Assembly: GCA_013399855.1 (NCBI GenBank)
Contig: VXAY01002115.1
Span: 2,143,630 to 2,207,629 of the forward strand
Direction: 5' to 3'
Source: Oxyruncus cristatus
Taxonomy: Eukaryota > Chordata > Aves > Passeriformes > Cotingidae
Length of the DNA: 64,000 nt
The translations under genes were made by a program, and so were the position numbers. Shown here in pieces: positions 38,384 to 51,500 of this stretch. Position 1 is the stretch's first letter; every line of letters begins with the position of its first letter. A model generated the notes under the pieces. That model did not search any database, was not told the DNA's origin, and was given only the letters and a program-made list of their open reading frames with translations.

Positions 38384-39256
38384 ATGAACCTTGAAGAGTA
38401 TTTTGCAAGAACTGGCTATAAAGGCTCCCTTGAAAAGCAAGACTTGGAAACCTTAACCGATATATTCCAGCACCACATCCGTGCTGTTCCCTTCGAAAAC
38501 CTCAGCATCCACTGCGGGGAGAAAATTACTTTGGAACTGGAGCATGTTTACAACAAAATTGTGCAGAGGAAGCGGGGGGGCTGGTGCATGGAAAACAACC
38601 AGCTGCTGGGCTGGGTGCTGAAGTGCCTGGGCTACGACACCAGCTTCCTGGGAGCATATGTGTTCAACCCACACCAAAACGCGTATGCCACCATCATGAC
38701 CCATCTCCTGGTAAAGGTAGTCATCGATGGCAAAGCCTACATCGTTGACGGAGGCTTTGGTGTATCCTATCAGATGTGGCAACCTATGGAGCTTGTGTCG
38801 GGGAAAGACCAGCCCCAGGCTCCTGGCGTCTTCCGCTTCACGGAAAGAAATGCCACCTGGTACCTTGAGAAAATGAGACGGAAACAGTATATCCCCAACC
38901 AGAACTTCTCTAACTCGGACCTGCTGGAGAAAAAAGAGTGCCGGAAGGTTTATATGTTCAGCCTTGAGCCACGGACAGTGGAAGATTTCCGTTTCCAGTG
39001 TACGTACCTTCAGACCTCTCCAGATTCCCTCTTTACAAAGAAGTCCATCTGCACCCTGCAGACCACCGACGGCTTCCGAGCGCTAATTGGGTGGACGTTC
39101 ACTGAGACCACATACAACTACAAGGAAAACATGGATCTGGTGGAGTTTGTAACTCTTGAAGATGAAGAGGTGGAAAAAACCCTCAAAGAGAAATTCAACA
39201 TCACCCTAGATAGCAAACTTGTCCCAATTAATGTTAAAGGATCTTACACAATCTAG
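38384..39256 (+). CDS. Arylamine N-acetyltransferase, third copy (290 aa)
   Basis: A third intact NAT. The frame begins MNLEEYF and has VPFENLS at 35-41, RGGWC with Cys68, His107 in MTHLLV and Asp122 in IVDGGFG, so the triad is complete. Pocket residues are Phe125, Val127 and Tyr129. The exon starts after a TTTACAG acceptor (AG 38,377-38,378), five bases before the ATG, and the product has the standard 290 residues. It shares with the first copy features that the second lacks, such as SIHCGE, MENN after Cys68, WQPMEL and the KTLKEKFNITLD tail, so first and third are sister-like although the second lies between them. Third codon positions are G+C-rich, as in the first copy. Same strand and direction as the other two. 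Confidence 0.95.
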   Translation: MNLEEYFARTGYKGSLEKQDLETLTDIFQHHIRAVPFENLSIHCGEKITLELEHVYNKIVQRKRGGWCMENNQLLGWVLKCLGYDTSFLGAYVFNPHQNAYATIMTHLLVKVVIDGKAYIVDGGFGVSYQMWQPMELVSGKDQPQAPGVFRFTERNATWYLEKMRRKQYIPNQNFSNSDLLEKKECRKVYMFSLEPRTVEDFRFQCTYLQTSPDSLFTKKSICTLQTTDGFRALIGWTFTETTYNYKENMDLVEFVTLEDEEVEKTLKEKFNITLDSKLVPINVKGSYTI

Positions 39257-39398
39257 ATGATGAGGAAAACCTACAACAATACTATGTATGTACAGTACCT
39301 TCCACTGTCTGTGCAATCCCTTCTGGTTTGGGGATTCATTTGTTATGGGTTATGGGATTCATTTGCAGGTGACTGAAAGACAAATACATTAATATGGG

Positions 39399-39404
39399 AT
39401 TAAA
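39399..39404 (+). terminator. Candidate poly(A) signal of third NAT (ATTAAA)
   Basis: ATTAAA lies 143 bases after the stop and is followed by a T/G-containing stretch. A canonical AATAAA at 40,383-40,388 is an alternative. Confidence 0.35.
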
Positions 39405-40679
39405 GTGAATTTCACTTTGGGAAAAATTAGGAATTTAAGACTCTTGAGTCAGTCAGATAAAATTATTTGCTGCGAGATGACTGCCGTTCAATTTTTGGCA
39501 CAAACGTAGGATCTGATTTGAATCTGGTTATAAGCTTGGGTAAGAAATATGTCTGGAGAATATTGGACTGCCTGTAGCACACAAATAGGGGTATGGATTA
39601 TTAATTGTGATATGCTGCCAACACATTTTCTGTGGTTATTATAGGGAGACAAGTCATCTGTGAGCATTTAGACAATGAAGTACACATTTCAAACTTCATT
39701 TTTCATAAGACCCGACCACTCACCGCTCATGTCATTTCTCTACCTTTGTCATCTTTGAAAGGAGCACTGGGAGGTATAATTCTTTCCCCATCATCCTTAG
39801 GCAAAAGATAGTACAAAATGAAAATTATCATCATGTGCATCCTTTAGGCCATTACTGCAGTAAAGTAAACTACCAAAAGGTAATTTTTGGTATGTACAGA
39901 TTTTTCTAGTGATGAAAATTCTATATATTGCAATGTTATTGTGAGATAACTACAAGCTTTGCTTCTGATAAGTAATCGTCCTATAAATGGTGATTAAATA
40001 TCACAGCTGGCTTAGATTTACTTTTGTCCCAAAACGGGTGGAAATGTTGTTTTTTTTAGCATTGCGTTTTATTTGTATAACAAAGCTAGGACATTGAAGC
40101 TAACCCCACTATATCCTTAATTCTCTCCTCTCTGTGTAGCTGTCCTGCATGGGAACTGCTTAGCACAGGAGCTTTAATGTCACAAGGGAGTTTGCTCATC
40201 TGTATCAAAGTGAAAACAAAACAAGGAGCCAGCCAAATCTAAAAGAAACTCCTTCTTTTGAATTATTTCACAATCACATTTCCCCATCCTTAAAAAAAAA
40301 TGTTGTTCCTCCTACCACGCTTCTCTGCAAAAAGCCCAACCAAGGAAACCACTAAGAAAGGGGAAACATTCTTAAATACATAAATAAATAGCAGAAGCAG
40401 TGATAAACACTCTTTCTCCCCAGTCTGTGATAAGCCTGAGTATTGGTCAAACGTTGATTCCTCTCACTGACACTATTTTTGCTCAAAGGCATCACCTGAT
40501 CATTAATCTCACAAATGCTGTAAGTGTATACCTGAAAATAAATAAAAGGAAAATAAACGCATCAAGAGTTGTTTTAAGTGCAGCTGCCCCCAGCTGCATG
40601 ACTCCTGCACACAGCATCTGCTCGGTGGGGTCTGTTCACTCCTGATACCGACCTGCAATCCTTCCCACCTCAAACTTCC

Positions 40680-40865
40680 TACAATCATTAAGGTTGGAAA
40701 AGACCTTTAAGATCACCAAGGCCAACCCTCAAACCCAGCAGCACCAGGTTCACCATTAAACCCTCATCTCGAGTGCCACATGCACATGTTTTTTGAACTC
40801 TTCCAGGGATGGTGACTCCACCACTTCCCTGGGCAGACTGTTCCAATCCTTTACGACCATGGTGG
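40680..40865 (-). mobile_element. CR1 LINE, truncated 3' end
   Basis: Reads as the reverse complement of the CR1 3' region: acaatcattaaggttggaaa, gacctttaagatcacc, then cttccagggatgg, gactccaccacttccctggg and cagactgttcca. The element therefore lies on the - strand and is 5'-truncated, as is usual for CR1. Sequence up to about 41,000 may belong to it but is less clear. No coding capacity. Confidence 0.85.
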
Positions 40866-43800
40866 CAGCTGATGGCCTGGGTGCACTTGTTGTTGCCCAG
40901 GGATGAGGAACTGAGGGCCAAGCAAGAGGTGATAGGGGACACAGAGATCTTACTGAGGTGAGACCACAGCTTTGGAACTATGGGATTTGTTGGGTAATTT
41001 GTATTCATATTATTCTCTTATATTAAGGTCCCATTAAGGGGGTTTACCCTTTTCTAAATGATTGATAATTACAAGGTGCTCCCTGAGACCTCAGGGAACA
41101 TTACAAGCTTCACAACACTCACCACCTCCATTCCAACCGATGGAAATTCCCATCTGCACTCACCCAGGTAACCAAACCATATTTCTGTATGCAGTGAACT
41201 ACAGCTGTTTTCTGGTGCTGCTCCCTCTTGAGGACAGTCATTAACAGAGAGGTTATTTTGCCTCCCAGCTTCTCTAGAGGTGTTCCTGCAGTTGCCCCCA
41301 GATAATTGCTTGGGTTGCGATAATACAAAGGTTTCCTGAGCGGAGGTCTGTGGACTCGTATCAGCATTTTTAACTGTGCCTCCAGTAATGGGATTCAACT
41401 CCCTTCTACTGTTCAGTTCATATCAAAACTATGGTGGCTGAAGCGTCAAACCTCTCCTTGACTCCATCTGTTGATAACCACTCTGAGTGGGATTTCTCTT
41501 CTAGATGTGACAATTATAACCAGGTCCTCACTGTGCAACATCAAATCACACAAATAAATGCCAACACATACAGCTAAGAAACAGTTTCACAGTTTAACCA
41601 AAGCTCCCCCAAAAGCTGACGAAAACAGGTTATTGAGGTGTGAATGCCAGACCTAAAGTGCCTCAAAGGGTTGAGATAAGGGTGGTGTAAAACCCAACAA
41701 AACCAAACAAACCCAGAGGCCTCATACTGGGGTTCCATTAGCAAGGCATTATTGTACAAGGTGATGTTCTCCCAGTCTGAAAAGAAAGTAAACACCCCAG
41801 TCCTTAAAACATCAGCTCTCACAGAAACTTGCCTTCACATGCAGAAGGAACTGTGGGATGTGTTACATCCTGCACCACCACTTTGCTTTATTAACATTCT
41901 CTGAGAAGGTTTAATAGGAGCCTAAACGATTTTGCAGTTTTAGTTGTGGACTGTTGTTGAAATGAAGCAAAACAAATGCTTAGAAACGTCCCCCGTGCCC
42001 CCAGACTAGTCTAATTCCAAATACAATTTAAAAGTATGGTATTCCAATTAAGAGAAAGACAAGACAATTTCTTTTTTAAGTCTGAATGCTGGATTAAGTC
42101 CCAGAATCCCAGCCCAGCTGCCCATTACACACACAGGCAATGCCCAGTTGCAACGACAGCCATTGTAGCATTGCATAATGGAGTGTTTGATTAGAAAACA
42201 AGACACAGAACAGAAGAAACACGGTTCAAACTCCATGGCACCACTGAACATCCTGCCCCTCCCCAAAGAACCAAAGTTTAATCAGCTCATACATTACTTA
42301 AGGGAGGACACAGGATGGCTCACTTCAGTTGGACTCTGCTCCTGGACTTTTTAAGATCCAATGCTAAGCAGAATAAAAGTAAAATGAGAAACATCAGCAA
42401 GAAAGACGAAGTTTTACTGTTCAGTACTTCCATGGTTCCAACCCCAGCAGTTATTACAGAAATAAACACCATCAGCCTGCCAAAGGACCAAACGTCACCT
42501 GACAAGGGACAGACTTAACACTGTAAACTGTGAGCACCAACTACACCCACACTTTGCTTTGTTCACTCCAACAGGTACCTACCTCAGCGTCACTGGCACA
42601 AACACTTCTGGTGTCTGCTCACGCTTTACCAGCTACATTTTGTAGGGAGCCACCTTCCTTAATAAAAACACCACTTACCCAACTTTTGTTACCACTTTTC
42701 ATTTAGAAACATGACCACGTGCGAAATTTCTACAGTTTAGGAACCTGCACATGAAAATGCATTTGAGTCTGTGTCAGAGCCAGGAAAGCTGGAATTACTG
42801 TAGGTTCTCTTTATGAATATTTCACTGCTACACTTACATCTCTATCAAGAGTAGTTCAAGCACAGATTTTGTACAGCAGAATGTCTCCACCTTGGGAAGG
42901 AAGCTAGAGTCAGACTTAAATAAATACAGATATATGTATTCATACAATTGGAAATGCAGATGGGTATTTCAGAAGGTCCCACTATAATACCCCTGCTTCT
43001 AACTCTGGGCATCTAAGTACATTTAAAAAGTCATGCAGGGCTGATTTTTGGTTTTGTCTTGCTCACAACAATGCACTATGGATGGTGTTTTTAAAGGCAC
43101 ATTTTACAAACTCCCCATGAATAAAAGACTGTGCTAAAAATGAGTAGCTGGTCTTACTGTAGCATTTCAGTAGCCCCCTGAGCCACCAGCTAAATGTGAA
43201 CAGCAAAGCCCCCAGATTTAAAGATAATAAACTGAAATCTACCATTTCTTCACAGTTGGTGAAGGAAAGAGCAGAACTACCCTCCCACTCTCCCGATTCC
43301 AAAATCACGGATTTTCTAGGAAGCTGTTTAGCGTTCACTCACGTGCGTATTCAGGCACCATGCCACTCACCTTTCCAGCTATCCCTAGGGAAATCACGTG
43401 CAATTAAGGGTCAACATATGGCAGAATGCCCTTTAACTGCCCAAAATGACCCCCTGTTGGACTGGACAGGATGCTGCAATCCAGGAGAGCTCTTTGCACG
43501 GAGCCTTGGCAAAGGCAGACTTCACATGGAGCTCATCTGAGCCATTATCGTTATCAAAATAACCCAAAAACTCCTTTATGTTGCACCACCAGAAACTTGC
43601 CCAGTCCACTGTCTCTCAAGGTATGCAATTGCAGTGACATCTCCTGGTTGGTGGTGGTTCACTAGAAGATACTTTACCCCTCAGGTATCCAGCACAGCCA
43701 TGCAGGAATTCGCTCTCCGTTCAAGAAATGTGCTCAGGGAGAGAGGAATCATTTTCCTACTAATAAGCAAGAAAGAATAATGGGATATATTCCAAGTTTT

Positions 43801-44582
43801 TCTTGTGATGACCAACAATAAATCATTTCTTAGCTCAGGTTCACATCTTGCATGGGAAGAAAAATGTCTTGCCATCATTAACTTCTATTCAGCTAGCAAT
43901 AATATACGATCAGGTTTTAAGTAATTGAACCAGTAGCATTTAATTAGCTCTGAAAAACTATCTCAGATCATGAATCACAGCCTTTCCACCTGCATGAGGT
44001 CCCCTTACTAGGTTAAAAGTATATTTCTCTTGCCATGTGTGATCCATCTTGAATATCTAATGAGGTGCTCCTGATACATAGATTATAGTTCATATATCAC
44101 ATGCAAAATACAGCAGGACACAGTGTCTCCTTCTTTAAATAATTGAGTTTCATGTCTTGCTTCACTGAGCTGCTAGAAAAAGAAGAAAAAAAAAAAGCCT
44201 CTTGTGTCCAGGACAGACACTTCAATTTAACCCATTCCTCTTTCTCCAGAGTCAGCATTAAGGATGAGTAACTTAGACATCCTGAGGAAATGCAGTAATA
44301 TTTTTTGTTGAAAGGCATTTCACAGTGAACTGCTATGATTTTAGGCAAGACCACACTGACATTTTTCAGTAGGCCCAGAGCACTGACTGACCAAAGGACA
44401 TGATGTTTCCTCCTACTATGACTTCGGATGGCTTCATCACATGCTGAACAAATCACTGCACTCAACTAGTATTTGGGACATCTGTGGCCAGCACAAAACA
44501 GGATCACTTCTTATATCAGACTGTACTAAGCATCATTTTTTTTTACATTAAATAAGGTCACTGAGCACAAAAAAACCACGAT

Positions 44583-44588
44583 TTTATT
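44583..44588 (-). terminator. Candidate poly(A) signal of MPHOSPH6
   Basis: TTTATT on the + strand is AATAAA for the - strand gene, about 0.8 kb past the stop codon, and is the nearest canonical hexamer I found. Confidence 0.35.
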
Positions 44589-45378
44589 CTGCTTTCAAGT
44601 ATGCTTCTGAAGCCATTATTATGCTTTTATGACAAGACCTGGATAATTATAAAATTGGATTTTTTTTTTGCTGAAAAAGAGGAAAGATTAGCAAACTTCT
44701 TTTGGAAGACAGAAACGAAGACTCACAATCGGCTCAAATGTCAAATTGTAAACGCTGCCCAATATTTGGCTTGCTCTATAAAAAAAAAGTTGTGCTACAA
44801 AACCCTCTATTTTTAAATAAACTTTATAAAAAATAAAATTCAATAAAGTGGATTTTATCTCTCTGTTCTTTTCCCATTTTACTTTTAGCACAGTAAAAAA
44901 AAAAAGAAATAAAACCACAGACATGTTTCTGATTTTTTTTTCAATTTGAATACAGCAAAGGTTTCCATTTTCATTATAAAGAAAGCAGTGGAAGCTGAAC
45001 TGCCTTACTGAATTGGACACAGCTCATCTTTACTTTGAGTACTTCTTTCAGATGTTATCCTAAATTGGAAGTAACATTGGTCTCCATTGCATGTGACACT
45101 TGATCTGGTTATGCACGACATTTAAAGAGACTGGTGGGATTAGTGCCCCACACATTAAAAGCTGCTGAGGGAGGAAAGGATGTATGACATCCATTATAGA
45201 CACATCCACTTGGAAAAACGCCTGCCGTGGATGGCTGAAATTTCAGTGAGAACAGAACAGGTTGACAAATCCACCCTTTACATTAAATAGCAAAATCTCC
45301 AAACAATCTCCAGTTCGTGATGCTCTGTTTGGTAGGCATTAGGTAACACTTCTGTTGGCTCCACTTGTGCAGCTGACA

Positions 45379-45541
45379 TTAATCCTGAGGTTTTAAGAAC
45401 ATTTTCTTAGCTTTTTTCCTAGGTATTATGTTAATATTCCTATCTTCATCAACTTCATCATCTTCATCATCGTCCTTGAGAACACGCTGGTCCCTCTTTC
45501 TCAAAAATTTCTTCCCTATTGTTCCCACTAATGTTTCGTAT
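45379..45541 (-). CDS. MPHOSPH6: MPHOSPH6 coding exon 5
   Basis: The acceptor reads TTTACAG before the exon, and the first A completes an Arg codon begun by exon 4. It encodes YETLVGTIGKKFLRKRD, an acidic run (KDDDEDDEVDED) and the conserved KKAKKMFLKPQD end, with TAA at 45,381-45,379. Confidence 0.95.
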
Positions 45542-48500
45542 CTGTAAAGAGAAGAAAAAATTTTACACCTTTTGCTAAAATCAGAAAAAAATTCAACGGA
45601 GCAAATCATAAATCTAATCAACAACTTAAGTGGTGTAAAAAACCTGGTCATTAGAAGCCTGAGAAGCACAAGTATTACATGATGGCTTATTAGATTATTA
45701 TTCATTCTGACAGTCTGAATTTGTTAGCAATTGGTAACAAGGAGGGAAGTAGCATAGAATACCTGGATATCAAAGGGCAGAAGTTATTTTATCCCCAAAA
45801 GTGATGGAGATTCCACTGAATATCAACCAGCGTTCTTGGAAAATCAGTTCTGTACCATCTGTTTTGGTGGGGGTTTTTTGTTTTATTTTGTTTGTTGGTT
45901 TCTGGGGTTTTAGTTCTCCACACGTAACACAGTAACATATCGCATTCCTAGCCAGTGTTCATTATGTCATAAAATGTAACTTACCTTCTGGCCATTTCTT
46001 CATCTGACACATCAGCCTCCATTTTATCATCCACTTCAATTTCTTCTTCCTTGCACTTGGAGTTCATTTGGATCATTAACTTCTGAAAATGAAGTAAGAA
46101 ACAGCTTAAATATGTAACCATGTCACAATGGCAACTGTGCTGAAATTCACAGGTAGGAGAAGCACACAAAAGGTAAGAATCAAATTTAATAATTATTTGC
46201 TGTGCCTGGCCAGGTTCGAGCATATTGTTATGAAAACTGATGAAGAAAAGGCAACATGCCTGTCTGCTGCTAAGCTGAGCTTAGAGTTTGCCTTTGGGAA
46301 AAGAGGCGACACAGAGAGAGTGTTTTCACTGTATTGCAGTACTCAAACATCCTAAGGGGCACTCCAAAGATCTTCAGGAGATGAGAGAATTAGATCGTAA
46401 TTAATTTTTCATTGTGAAGTTACCACACAGTCCTCGAAACAGTTTTGTTAAGAGGGAAAAATACCTGCAAGGATTCACAGTTAAAGCCATGAAGCAATCA
46501 GATGCTGAGTCACAGGGACACCACGTTCAAAATAACTAAAAGAATCCCCTAGTAAATCATCTTGCATGGCCTTCTGTAAACCTCTTAGTCTTTACACCTT
46601 CATCCTCTTGCTTCAGTTCAGTGGTAACCTTTTCATTACTGTCCCTGTGTAGTTCTATCAGCATGAATCACGCCAGAAAGAAATTAAAGACTCTCTTTCC
46701 CAGCACTTTTACTTTGGAACTCAAAGCCCTTACACAAGTAAGTGTAGAACAAATAGGGCTGAATGCTTGTAGACTGGACTCTGCATTAAATGTCAGGAGG
46801 AAAAGTGAGCTTTTGTTTTGGTGAGCAGCATGTGGGATGCTTTCCTCACTTCAGGGAGAGAAAATCTGCAGGAGTCATGCAATTACTGACTACCAACACA
46901 GGGAGATAAAAAGCTTCTATTTACCAGATGCTGCATTGATCCAACATTTTGGACTGAATCATGGAGTTCCTGCACATGAGAGGATTTATGGAAGGTGCTG
47001 CAAAGGCCAAACAGGATGCCGTGTGAACACCCAAATCCCCACCCCCAAGGGCTTCAATCCTAATGTGAGACCACCTCAAAGCAGGACATTTAAACAGTAC
47101 CTCAATTTCTGGATTGAATCCTTTGAAGGACATTCTGCCATAAACTAGATCCTCACACCACACAAAGCTTCTCTCTTCTATTATACAGCTCCTGCACGAA
47201 ACCCCAAACCCAGCATTCGGTCAAATGGTGCACTTTAAAATAATCAAATTAAACAAATGCAAAAAGGATTTGCTGCCTTCCCCCCGCACTAATAAACAAA
47301 CCCACAGTGTATCTTATACCAACAACCACTTTCTGAAGTTTAATTGCTCTGATAAATCTTTCAGTACAAGGACCTTGGAGTGCAAAGGAATACTTTTTGC
47401 CAGTAAGGCTGTGCTAGTTCCACATGCAAAATTAACTCTCCTGACAAAAAGCACTCTTTGCTGGTATGATTCCACCTACATTAATACTTTCCCCAGAATA
47501 AAAATACCACATAAATATCACTCTCCAGGTGGCATTACTACACCAGCAAAAGCTTCTAATTAATTTTTCATTGTGCTGTTAGACCTGGCATTAGTTTGAG
47601 TCTGTCAGGACATAAAACACTGTCTCATTCTCTGTTCAGCAGGGACAGATTTCCCCCTTCTCCCTCCTTTTTTCCTCCTCTAATGAGCACGGAGCGAGAA
47701 AAGAAACATGACCCCGAGGTGTTCATAATACACGTGTTAGATAAAAGTATTTCCATGAATTGTTCCTTCCTTCTTTGCCTCACACATGCATGTACCTCTT
47801 CCCTCATCCTCTTCATCTCCCATGTGAGGCAAACTCTCAGGATCACAGAAGTTAGGCTGAAGAGATTAAGCTCATTCTCCTACCTCAAGGCAGTATCAGT
47901 TAAACATGTACCATGAACAGCAGAGGTCCACCTAACCTGTCCTCAAAAGCCTTCCAATGATGAAGAATCCAGTGTCTCCTCAGGCAACCTATTCCAGAGC
48001 TTGAATAGCCTTATTGTTAGAAAAATTCTCCCAATGTCCAGCTTGAACCTTCCTTGCTGCAACTGAAGCTCAAATACCCTTTTGTCACATCCACCAAGAG
48101 CAATGGAAAAGAGTTTATCAATGACCTTATTCAACTACAGTTAATTCCTTGGGTCCCAGCTTTTTCAAAATTATGTATGTTCTCCCTCAATGGAATTTTT
48201 TTTACACTTGTGAAAGGATGAAACCCAAGTAGTTTTAAAAGTGGTTTTCCTGCTATTTGAAGCGTGTTTCTAAAGAGCAGGACATTTTCTTCCTTGTTAG
48301 CTAAGCCATCCTTTATTTTTGCCATTATCTCTCCTATTTCAAAAACAGGATTTGAAGCGAGCTGGACACAACAAGACAGAACTGTCCTGAATGAACTTAA
48401 CCGTGTGACTGGAGCTGAATTTACCAACACAAAGTTTCAAACTTCTTTTTTTTTTCAAATGAAGGGGAAAAGCAGCAATGAATGAATAGGTCCCTGACTG

Positions 48501-51500
48501 AAAGAAACTAATTATATGCATCTAGAACAATGTGTGACTGAAAGAAAACACACACAAGAATTGAAAGTAGGTCAAACTACACTAGGCAACCTTGAGAACA
48601 GCCCTGAAAGTAAGCAATAAAGTTGTAATGCCAGTCTGTTCCTATTTTTGCTTCTGTTAACTGTTCACTAACAATATTTATTTTATAGAAGAAATACAAA
48701 TATACTATTTCCCTTTCAAAACAATCCAGTGATGATAAGAAGTACAAAAGGTTACAGCTTACTCTTTTTCCTTTAGTTCTGGTACATCAAGATACCAGTG
48801 TTCGTCACTAATTATCTTCTTTTCTTCCTCTTCTAGTTGTTTTTTAGCTTGTGAATCCAAACCCCTTTGCATGAACTACAAAAAAAGACACATAAACACA
48901 CAGCTTCAGCTTTTTTCATCATGTGCATGTTCTAAACATGCAATACTCATATGGTGGCAATTATCCATTATATAATATTTAGCAGTTGATAAAAAGTAAA
49001 TTGCTTTTTTTATTTTTCTCTGAGTTTGGTCTGTCTGGGCAAACAGGCCATGGAAAATTAAACAGCTGCTGATCACAGCAAGTCAACAGGCAGTCACATC
49101 TGTACTTACACATAAAGAAACATCCTTCCTGGTTAGCTTTGATGGATTTGAGTTGTCACAACTCTGTAACTGTGCTAAGATTTTTCTAATGTTTCAACAA
49201 AGGCCAAGGAGAACATAATGGTGTTGAAGTTATTGCTGCATATCAGAAACCAACTCCACCCACACAACTCAGGGCTAGAGGTAGGTCATACCAGGCTGTC
49301 CTTTTTTGTAAACACATATACTTTTAACCATCCTCTTTTCTCAGACTTAATTTAATGAACTGGATTGCATTTGTAGCTCTGAAGGCGCAAACCTGCCTTT
49401 GGAAGTGGAAAAAAAGGAACTGAGACTTTGAAACCAGACTACGAAAAAAGTCTCCTGCGTCCAGCTGTGCTCAAGGGAGGTGTTACCCGCTCTGATGACC
49501 CACCAAAGCAGCACTTGAGCAGTACATAGAAGCACCTGTGAACCCACTGCAGGAACAGTCTGTCAAAACAGTTGAGACCAATAATTAAGTTTAGGGCAAG
49601 ACTGCTGTTTTTGCCTAATACAAGGACATTCCTGTCAATCCTTTCCTTGGTGATAACCCCTGTCAGAGGATGGGAACAGGCAGGAAGGGACAGTAACCTC
49701 TCCACAGCTGGGAGCAGAAGAAGACATCTGTCACAGCCTATGAAAAACTGCTGAGAGCACAGAACTACAGACCTGAGGTCTGTGAAATGTCGCTGTGATT
49801 TCCATTTGTCTCAAGCCAGGTGCCTGAACTGAGTGACAATTAAGTCTCAACAATGTTAAAGAAACAAGCTGAAAAAACCAGAACTCTTCACAATGTTCCA
49901 GAAATAATCCCTGTATTCCCACACCCACAAGAGGTTGTGACCTCCCTTAGGATCTACAGAAAATGAGTAACTGTACCTGTCAGAGGTCTACATTTATAGG
50001 AATGTAATTCTCAGACAGAGGCAAGTCTACCAGTACAGTTTACGTGCAGATCTATAAAAACTGTTTTGTGGCTAGCAAAGCATACCTGTATGTGCACCAC
50101 TGCAGAGGAATCTTCTATCAATTAATTCTACCCCTCTCACTTAGAGCTGCATCGCTGTTATGTTCATATAAGACTGCAGGCTAACAGGTAACATGTCAGT
50201 GGGAACACTACACTTGGACATAGTTTTGGTCCCAGCTAAAATGGCCTTGCACGGGGATAAAGCCCCAGAAGGCATCACAAAACACCTTCCTCCCACAAAA
50301 CCCGCACTGCTGAGTTTATTTAAAATATATAGGTAATACAGATGTGTAATATATGTATTTTATATACCCCACACATCTTTTCAGTCCTTACAAAATGCCC
50401 AAGCTAACCAAACCAAACTCTGAAGTAAAAGCCAAAAGAGCTAGTGGTCTCATTTTGCATTTATATTTCTATTTGCATCCACTGTACAAGATCTTTAATG
50501 CAAGAAAAATTGACTTTTGTTTTCTGAGTCGATTCAAAATATGTCAAAGCTTTCCAATTAAAATTACAGTATCTTCTTGAAGAAAATAAGTGAATCTATC
50601 ATGTGTAAAACCACATTGCTCAAGGAAATTGGTCAGCCAGTCAGAAATCTCAATGGGAGAAATTCTGCTACAAGCACCCAATTAAATAATCATTTCACAT
50701 TACATTTTAAAGATTGTGTTCCTAAAAATTACTACAGGAGTAACTAGATAAAAATTATGTGGTCACGTTTATCTAAAACGTAAACACACAGAGATGAATT
50801 AAATATATACTCATTGTGCCAGACACAAAGTAAGTCGGTAACTGAGTGGTCGGATTAGTTTCCCCAAGCAATGGGACCTGGATTAAATGGTGTAAGATGT
50901 AAAAGTGTGAGCCACCCTTTTGTGGTGGGTACATGTGGCCCAATACCTGGTGCAAATGGTCCTCACAACACTGTCACTGACCACATGTCACCTCTGGGTG
51001 CCACTTCACCCATCCTAGCAGTACCTGCAGAGGCAGCTGCTAACGGCTTAATTAAAACATTCGGAAACAAGAAGATCTGCAGAAGGAAAGTTCTAAATGC
51101 GAGGTCTGTGTATGACCTTTTCAAAACCCACTCATCTCCTCAAAGCTGGCTACTCCCTGCCTGGACCATAAACCTGCCAATGTCGCAGGTTGGTTCTTCA
51201 TGGCCTTCCGTGGAAGAAAGTCTAAAAATCTGCTTTTGAAATCTCCAGGGGGTTAATAAACTAGCAAGCCACAGGAGTAAAAATTTTATTTTTAAAGAGA
51301 GTATTATATAAAAATAACAAAAAATAATGATGCTGCAATCCAGGTTATAAGAGCCTGAGAGTCACACTACTGGCTAACTCAGCTCAACACCTACTCCCTT
51401 CTGAGAGGAGACAAGATGTGTTCATCCCCTCTGCATATAAGTTTTAGCCTTTCATTAGCAGCATCTATTAATTGGGGTGAATATTCCATCATTTCACTGC

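Larger units (their letters stand above)
39257..44570. other. Region between NAT cluster and MPHOSPH6
   Basis: The two genes converge here (NAT on +, MPHOSPH6 on -). Apart from a CR1 element at 40.68-40.86 kb and the 3' ends of both genes, nothing recognisable is present. Open frames are short and of non-coding composition. Confidence 0.55.

Noticed and set aside
26469..39256. Annotation of any of the three enzymes as the melatonin-pathway acetyltransferase (AANAT)
   Set aside because: AANAT belongs to the unrelated GNAT fold. These proteins have the Cys-His-Asp arylamine NAT triad, even though some chicken NATs were first cloned from pineal gland.
46205..46225. tRNA-like B-box word (ggttcgag) in MPHOSPH6 intron 3
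   Set aside because: No A box, acceptor stem or anticodon arm can be folded around it.
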